From assembly GCA_002712845.1 (NCBI GenBank), contig PAUV01000011.1, forward strand, positions 19,076 through 32,868: a DNA stretch of 13,793 nucleotides, read 5' to 3'. Each line of letters starts with the position of its first letter. Position 1 is the stretch's first letter. The translations under genes and the position numbers were made by a program. This DNA is from Rhodopirellula sp. GTDB lineage: Bacteria > Planctomycetota > Planctomycetia > Pirellulales > Pirellulaceae. The notes under the pieces are model-generated. The model had not been told where the DNA came from. It ran no database searches and saw only the letters and a program-made list of their open reading frames with translations. This document shows positions 7,502 through 13,793 of the stretch, piece by piece.

Positions 7502-7517
7502 CACTTGGACACTTGGT
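7502..7517. repeat. 8 bp perfect tandem duplication
   Basis: Two head-to-tail copies of an 8-base unit (acttggac/acacttgg register) fill 7502-7517 in non-coding DNA. Confidence 0.5.
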
Positions 7518-7648
7518 CGGAAATGGGGACAAGAGTTTAGCCAATTTGAGGCTCTTCTGCCCACTTGAGCAGGGCAAGAAAGTTGCGGCGCGGATTCTCC
7601 GCCAAAGGCCTGCTGGATACCACGGCCCACCCCGTATTCCGAGCAAAA

Positions 7649-7677
7649 CGCAACCCAATCAGACCGCAACCCAATCA
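7649..7677. repeat. 13 bp unit duplicated with 16 bp period
   Basis: cgcaacccaatca occurs at 7649-7661 and 7665-7677. A related string, cgcaaccaatca, also appears near 7469-7480 in the same intergenic region. Confidence 0.7.
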
Positions 7678-7807
7678 CCAATCAGAAGACGCCAGCCTCC
7701 CACGACAGCCTCAACCGCGGCATCTCAGCGTGACCGGCTTGATGGCCATGCATTGTCGCGAGGCACGTGAAGCGGCAGAGGGAAACTGCTGCATTCGGCA
7801 CAGCAAC

Positions 7808-9721
7808 TCATTTACCGCCTTGCCTGATTCGCTCCAGCTCTGCTTGCAATTCCGCAGCTCTTACGTTGTGACGCACCACTTTGCCATTGGGATCAATGAG
7901 CATCATGGTCGGTAAGGTTTGGACACCAAACTCTCTCGCAAGTCGACTGCCCTCGAGCCCGCCGGCTTCGTAGAGCTGCACCCAAGGCACCTGTGTCTGC
8001 TGCAGATACCGTTCAGCGTCACCCTTTTTCCGGTCGACATTGACGCCAACCACCTGCAGGCCCGCTCGCTGATAAGCCGCCAAAAGACGACGCAACTGCT
8101 TCATGTCCTGCTTGCACGGCTCGCACCAGGTAGCCCAATAGTGGACTACCACGGGTTTTCCACGGAGAGTTGAAAGTTGAAAGGGTTTGCCTTTAATCGT
8201 GGTTCCCTGAAGCTCGACCTGCTGCCCGACTGACTCAAGTCTGCGAATCGCACCGGCGGCCATTTCACCGGAATCAGCCCCCGGAAAAAGGCTGACGACC
8301 TTCTTGTAGTAGGCCAACGCCTCGCTGTCTTTGTCTTCAAATTCTTTACTGAGAGCCAAATTCAGCCATGCCTGTGCTGCCTCGGGAACGCGCGGGTAGC
8401 GTTCAACGAAGCGCCCCAAGACGCTGATGTACCATTCTTGAACCTTGGCAAAATCAGCATCTGGAGTCTGACGGGCCATGTATTCTGCACTGATTGCTTG
8501 ATAGTCGGCATACGCGCGGAGGCTTTGATCATCACCAGCAAATCGCTGTGCCACTGTCTTCAAACGCTCCAAACCTCCGGGGTAGGCGTTTGTTTGAGAG
8601 CTCACGCTGAGCGTGTCCACTAGCTGTCTGAACCAAATTTCGCGGTCCTCTTTCGTTGTCGAGACACCAATCAGTTTCTCAACAATTCCAGCTCGGGCTT
8701 CGTGCAACTTGACAATCGCAGCGGGGTCTTTGGCGGCGATCAGTTTCGTATCAATCGCCTCCAGCCTGGCGACTAGATCCTGCGTTTTCTGGGCTGAATC
8801 GGCATTTTCCATGACGGCGTTCGCGGTCGCCGTGTCAGGTGCGAAGAAGTTTCCACCGGCACCTGCTAGCGGCACACTGTCTTCACCAAGCACCGGCAAA
8901 CTGACAACTCGCCACGTTGCAGGCCCGACTTGCACCAGCGTTCCTACCATGAACTGTCCGCCGCCACTCGCCTGCTCAAACATCGCCACCGCATTTTCGT
9001 AGACGATGAGATCACGCGTCGACTCCTCGGTGCCAGCGGGCACCACTCCGGGCGTTCCTGCTGCAAATTGCACCCAGATAGCATCAGTTGCAACAACATC
9101 CTGTTGCTCGGCTAGATCGCCAAATCCTCGTGTCGCTGCAATGGCAAGCGATCCTATTTGCCTCTTTTTGGCATCACCAAGCCCAAGCGAACCAACTTCT
9201 TTGTCGCTAATCACGAGTGGCGTAAACCGATCTGCGTCTCTTTCACGCAAAGCTGCAACCACCTCAGCGGTCACTTCTTCAGCGGAAATTTGCTTCCAGG
9301 CATCGATCAAACCATCTTCATCCTGGTCCAATCCCCAACGTGTTCCGCCCGTAGCCAGCCAGCGATACTCGTCCGTTTTCCCATTGAAATTCTTGTCAAT
9401 GTCGCGGTAAACCTCGACTCCGAACTTGAAATAACTCCACAAATCGATCTGTTGGTCGCCATTGGTATCGGCAAATCGCCTCAACAATGTCCCGTCTTTG
9501 GCGATGACTTCCCAGCCAGACCAGTCTTTCCGGTCGATATCGATGACTTTGCATTCCGCCTGCAAGTCCAACGCCACTTTTTCGTAATCCACCCCTGCTT
9601 GAACGGGCTTGAGGGCGAGAGCACTTTCTGGAGTCGGGGCCGCTGCGTCAGCAGCTGTGGCTAATCCGAGCAACAATCCGATAGCCAAAATTGGCGAAGC
9701 GTGTTGCAAACGATCCATCAT
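7808..9721 (-). CDS. Exported TlpA/ResA-like thiol-disulfide oxidoreductase with EF-hand-like N-terminal region
   Basis: 637 residues. A signal peptide (about 1-26, hydrophobic ILAIGLLLGLATA, cut near ADA|A) directs export. Residues 85-143 hold three acidic loops of the DxDxDG type: DTNGDQQID (85-93), DIDKNFNGKTD (107-117) and DQDEDGLID (132-140), which resemble calcium-binding EF-hand loops. Residues about 330-497 are helical and TPR-like. The C-terminal domain (about 498-637) is a TlpA/ResA-type thioredoxin fold with WATWCEPCK; C533 and C536 are the redox pair and P604 in TLP is the usual cis-proline. It probably reduces or exchanges disulfides outside the cytoplasm; the partner is unknown. 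ATG 9721 and ATG 9718 are both possible, with no clear Shine-Dalgarno. A five-codon open frame (MESIE, 9735-9718) ends over the start, allowing translational coupling in principle. No cytochrome c maturation genes are adjacent. Confidence 0.9.
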   Translation of the reverse strand: MMDRLQHASPILAIGLLLGLATAADAAAPTPESALALKPVQAGVDYEKVALDLQAECKVIDIDRKDWSGWEVIAKDGTLLRRFADTNGDQQIDLWSYFKFGVEVYRDIDKNFNGKTDEYRWLATGGTRWGLDQDEDGLIDAWKQISAEEVTAEVVAALRERDADRFTPLVISDKEVGSLGLGDAKKRQIGSLAIAATRGFGDLAEQQDVVATDAIWVQFAAGTPGVVPAGTEESTRDLIVYENAVAMFEQASGGGQFMVGTLVQVGPATWRVVSLPVLGEDSVPLAGAGGNFFAPDTATANAVMENADSAQKTQDLVARLEAIDTKLIAAKDPAAIVKLHEARAGIVEKLIGVSTTKEDREIWFRQLVDTLSVSSQTNAYPGGLERLKTVAQRFAGDDQSLRAYADYQAISAEYMARQTPDADFAKVQEWYISVLGRFVERYPRVPEAAQAWLNLALSKEFEDKDSEALAYYKKVVSLFPGADSGEMAAGAIRRLESVGQQVELQGTTIKGKPFQLSTLRGKPVVVHYWATWCEPCKQDMKQLRRLLAAYQRAGLQVVGVNVDRKKGDAERYLQQTQVPWVQLYEAGGLEGSRLAREFGVQTLPTMMLIDPNGKVVRHNVRAAELQAELERIRQGGK

Positions 9722-9759
9722 TCGATTGATTCCATGAATTTCGGTACGAGAAAATCTTC

Positions 9760-9807
9760 ACTCCGACCGCCCCCGGGCCAAACTGCAGGCCCGACCGCCC
9801 TCGGAGT
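9760..9807 (-). promoter_or_regulatory. Nested stem-loop upstream of the TlpA-like gene
   Basis: ACTCCGA (9760-9766) pairs with TCGGAGT (9801-9807). Inside it, CGGGCC (9774-9779) pairs with GGCCCG (9788-9793). The two stems are separated by a symmetric 7+7 internal loop whose sides are both C-rich (ccgcccc and accgccc). If the leader of the TlpA-like gene reaches this far, the element sits 38 bases ahead of its start. A TTTT lies soon after it on the minus strand, so an attenuator is conceivable. Confidence 0.45.
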
Positions 9808-10089
9808 CGATTACTTAGTGTGACTGACGGTGGCGAGCGTGGAAATGTCGATTTTGCGGCAACGCGATAGATGCCAACACAGGCCGATTCATGGCTGCAA
9901 GCAGGCAAAACGCTTATTAAAGTGCACTTTTGAAGCTTGCGTTGTGAAGCCAATCCTCTGAACCTGAAGGCTGACGTACTCCCCCAAACGTGAAAATCCG
10001 TAAAATCGAAAACGCGAAAGCGAACCGCAAAGTCGCGGGCCGCGTCAAAGAAATCGTCGATTCTGTGCACAACATGGGGTTTCTTCCCT

Positions 10090-10117
10090 TTGACAGGCAA
10101 TCGAGTTTCCGTACACT
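10090..10117 (+). promoter_or_regulatory. Sigma-70-like promoter of the tRNA-Ile/tRNA-Ala/23S unit
   Basis: A perfect TTGACA (10090-10095) and TACACT (10112-10117, four of six matches to TATAAT) are separated by 16 bases. Transcription would begin near 10124, about 60 bases before tRNA-Ile. It is the best promoter in the non-coding region ahead of the tRNAs and fits a stable-RNA unit that is not read through from a 16S gene. Confidence 0.65.
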
Positions 10118-10184
10118 TTGCCGCTTCCCTCGACCAAAAGTCAGACAAGCGGCGGTAACGCTGCGGGTGACTGAGGTCGGACGA

Positions 10185-10258
10185 GGGCGTGTAGCTCAGT
10201 TGGTTAGAGCGCGTCGCTGATAACGACGAGGTCCCAGATTCGAATTCTGGCACGCCCA
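10185..10258 (+). tRNA. tRNA-Ile (anticodon GAT)
   Basis: 74 bases folding as a full cloverleaf: acceptor GGGCGTG with CACGCCC, D arm GCTC..GAGC, anticodon stem CGTCG/CGACG with loop CTGATAA (anticodon GAT at 10219-10221), and T arm CCAGA-TTCGAAT-TCTGG. The discriminator is A at 10258. The 3' CCA is not encoded and must be added enzymatically. It is the first gene of the 23S unit. Confidence 0.98.
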
Positions 10259-10334
10259 CTTTTGGAAGCCTTGAAAGGTTCGCGTTTGACGCCTTGTCAA
10301 AACGATTCGGATCATTCAAACTTCCGATCCCTAA

Positions 10335-10407
10335 GGGGGTGTAGCTCAGTTGGGAGAGCATCTGCTTTGCAAGCAGAGGGTCGTCGGTTCAAGTCCGTCC
10401 ACCTCCA
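10335..10407 (+). tRNA. tRNA-Ala (anticodon TGC)
   Basis: 73 bases folding as a full cloverleaf: acceptor GGGGGTG with CACCTCC (one G-U pair), D arm GCTC..GAGC, anticodon stem TCTGC/GCAGA with loop TTTGCAA (anticodon TGC at 10368-10370), T arm with GTTCAAG, and discriminator A. CCA is not encoded. It lies 76 bases after tRNA-Ile, the pair and order normally found between 16S and 23S rRNA. Confidence 0.98.
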
Positions 10408-10706
10408 CTTAGACAAAATCATGGATTCGCGTCCGTGATTGATTCAAGGCCCTTGCGGTCTTGAGCCGATTTGGGATGATTCAGTCACTGTTGCAGTTGA
10501 CTGGGCTAGCCCAAAAGGCTGACGAGAGATTTGGAACGGAAGCCATCCGTGCAAAAGCCGAACCTTCTTGAATGAAAGTTCTCTTTTAATCTTGGCATCC
10601 AGTGTTTCCCCCTCCTTGCAAGGAAGTGGCAAACATGCAAAATTCCCATGATCTTGCGAGGCGAGAAGGCCTGAAAATTTATTTTCAGAAACCTTTCAAA
10701 CCTCGG

Positions 10707-10735
10707 TTGACGAGAGAACACCTCACCGGTATCTT
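10707..10735 (+). promoter_or_regulatory. Possible second (P2) promoter for 23S rRNA
   Basis: TTGACG (10707-10712, five of six to consensus) and TATCTT (10730-10735, four of six) are separated by exactly 17 bases. It lies about 530 bases ahead of the 23S gene. It could add to readthrough from the promoter before tRNA-Ile, but such a match can arise by chance. Confidence 0.35.
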
Positions 10736-10816
10736 TCGCCCCTCACTTGCGGTCGACCGCCTGACGCCAAACACATTGGCTTCGAGCGGCTGCCCACAAG
10801 CAGCGTCCCTCGACGC

Positions 10817-10853
10817 GGAGCAATGCTCCAAACTGAGGAACTGATTTTTGACA
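10817..10853 (+). promoter_or_regulatory. boxB/boxA-like antitermination site in pre-23S spacer
   Basis: A hairpin GGAGC-aat-GCTCC (10817-10829) is followed 12 bases later by TGATTTTTGACAATTT. This resembles boxA (TGCTCTTTA) and the TTTGACAATTT strings often seen in rRNA leaders and spacers. The boxB-then-boxA order matches known rrn antitermination sites, which bind NusB and NusE (S10). Confidence 0.4.
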
Positions 10854-11009
10854 ATTTGGTTGTTTGGTAGTTGGCATCTGAAAGAGCACCACGCTTGATC
10901 AGTTGGCTCAATTTCCTGCTTGCAGGAATGAAGGCTTACGGTATCAGGCTGGCGACTCAATTAAGTTCAAAGAGCGAGTCAACGCATTTTTCGGATCTCG
11001 GACCTGAGT

Positions 11010-11021
11010 TCACTTCGGTGA
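11010..11021 (+). other. UUCG-tetraloop hairpin
   Basis: TCAC-TTCG-GTGA at 11010-11021 forms a C(UUCG)G hairpin, a very stable RNA fold, within the spacer about 240 bases before the 23S gene. Confidence 0.5.
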
Positions 11022-11206
11022 GTGCAGAGAAGGGTGACGAGAGTGATTTGACTGTGAATTCTGAATAGGATTCTTTGAAGTTGGCCGACTGGAGAGTCTT
11101 GTCCTTGTGGCAAGTGCTCAAAGGAAAGTCAACTTACATGTGATATCGTTAAGTGGATTACTTTTCGAATGAATGAAGTCTGAATCGGTTTTGAAATAGC
11201 TTTGTT

Positions 11207-11220
11207 ATGTCTTCGGACAT
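11207..11220 (+). other. UUCG-tetraloop hairpin near the 23S 5' end
   Basis: ATGTC-TTCG-GACAT at 11207-11220 forms a 5 bp stem with a C(UUCG)G loop, 43 bases before the estimated start of 23S rRNA. It may take part in precursor folding or processing. Confidence 0.55.
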
Positions 11221-11263
11221 GGCAGAGCCTTTGAGAAGCTTGCTCGGAGTTCGGGATTTCGAT

Positions 11264-13793
<2,530 letters not shown>

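Larger units (their letters stand above)
7105..7807. other. Long intergenic region, repeat and hairpin rich
   Basis: 703 bases between two minus-strand genes. Open frames here translate to cysteine- and tryptophan-rich strings without family features and overlap one another, so I call none. The stretch holds a 9 bp inverted repeat (7361-7402), a hairpin GCCATG/CATGGC (7436-7452) and two micro tandem duplications. Confidence 0.55.
9722..10184. other. Divergent region between TlpA-like gene and tRNA-Ile
   Basis: 463 bases with no protein gene and no 16S rRNA sequence. It holds the nested hairpin at 9760-9807 on the side of the TlpA-like gene and the stable-RNA promoter at 10090-10117 on the tRNA side. 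Open frames across this stretch run antisense through the tRNAs and were discarded. Confidence 0.65.
10408..11263 (+). other. Long tRNA-Ala to 23S rRNA spacer
   Basis: 856 bases, much longer than the usual 100-300 base tRNA-23S spacer. Short open frames are present but none looks coding. It contains a 12-base palindrome TCCTTGCAAGGA (10613-10624), a possible second promoter (10707-10735), a boxB/boxA-like site (10817-10853), a hairpin TTCCTGC/GCAGGAA (10913-10928) and two UUCG-tetraloop hairpins (11010-11021, 11207-11220). The density of RNA-type structures fits transcribed, processed spacer RNA. Confidence 0.7.

Noticed and set aside
7292..7681. 129-codon minus-strand frame in the 7105-7807 region
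   Set aside because: The translation is rich in Cys, Trp and His with no domain, overlaps other chance frames and spans duplicated non-coding repeats.
9648..10361. 237-codon minus-strand frame across both tRNA genes
   Set aside because: It is antisense to two certain tRNAs and overlaps the start of the TlpA-like gene.
10848..10873. TTGACA at 10848 as another promoter
   Set aside because: No acceptable -10 box lies 15-19 bases downstream; the string is better explained as part of a boxA-like element.

Overview
The window reads as a chromosomal segment from a planctomycete, most likely a Pirellulaceae member of the Rhodopirellula type. Three things point there. Two secreted proteins look like DUF1598, a family I know mainly from planctomycetes. 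One secreted TlpA-type thioredoxin carries an acidic, EF-hand-like N-terminal region of a kind I associate with the same group. The 23S rRNA gene stands apart from any 16S gene, an unlinked arrangement known from Pirellula-type bacteria. The genus is an inference; the window alone does not prove it.

Left part (1-4209, all minus strand): a DUF1598-like secreted protein that runs off the left edge (1-944), the N-degron enzyme Bpt (1605-2384), and a second, complete DUF1598-like protein (2794-4209) followed by a clear intrinsic terminator (2714-2750). The two DUF1598-like genes are paralogues on either side of bpt. The terminator and gaps of 660 bp and 409 bp suggest three separate transcripts rather than an operon.

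Middle (4210-9721): 6-phosphogluconate dehydrogenase (4877-6358, plus strand, pentose phosphate pathway), then two minus-strand genes. One encodes a small basic protein of unknown function (6688-7104). The other encodes a 637-residue exported protein made of signal peptide, acidic calcium-loop-like repeats, a helical TPR-like region and a TlpA/ResA thioredoxin domain (7808-9721). The intergenic stretches are long (330-700 bp) and hold hairpins and several perfect or near-perfect tandem duplications of 8-21 bp.

Right part (9722-13793, plus strand): a stable-RNA transcription unit consisting of a sigma-70-like promoter (10090-10117), tRNA-Ile(GAT), tRNA-Ala(TGC), an unusually long 856 bp spacer, and a 23S rRNA gene cut by the right edge at about E. 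coli position 2527. No 16S gene lies in the more than 10 kb upstream. The tRNA pair that normally sits between 16S and 23S has therefore stayed with the 23S half. The spacer holds a second possible promoter, a boxB/boxA-like antitermination site and two UUCG-tetraloop hairpins, as if this half operon had its own control region.

I found no CRISPR array, transposase, phage gene or defence system. The points most worth following are the self-contained 23S unit with its long leader-spacer, the paralogous secreted proteins, the modular secreted thioredoxin, and the repeated micro-duplications in intergenic DNA.
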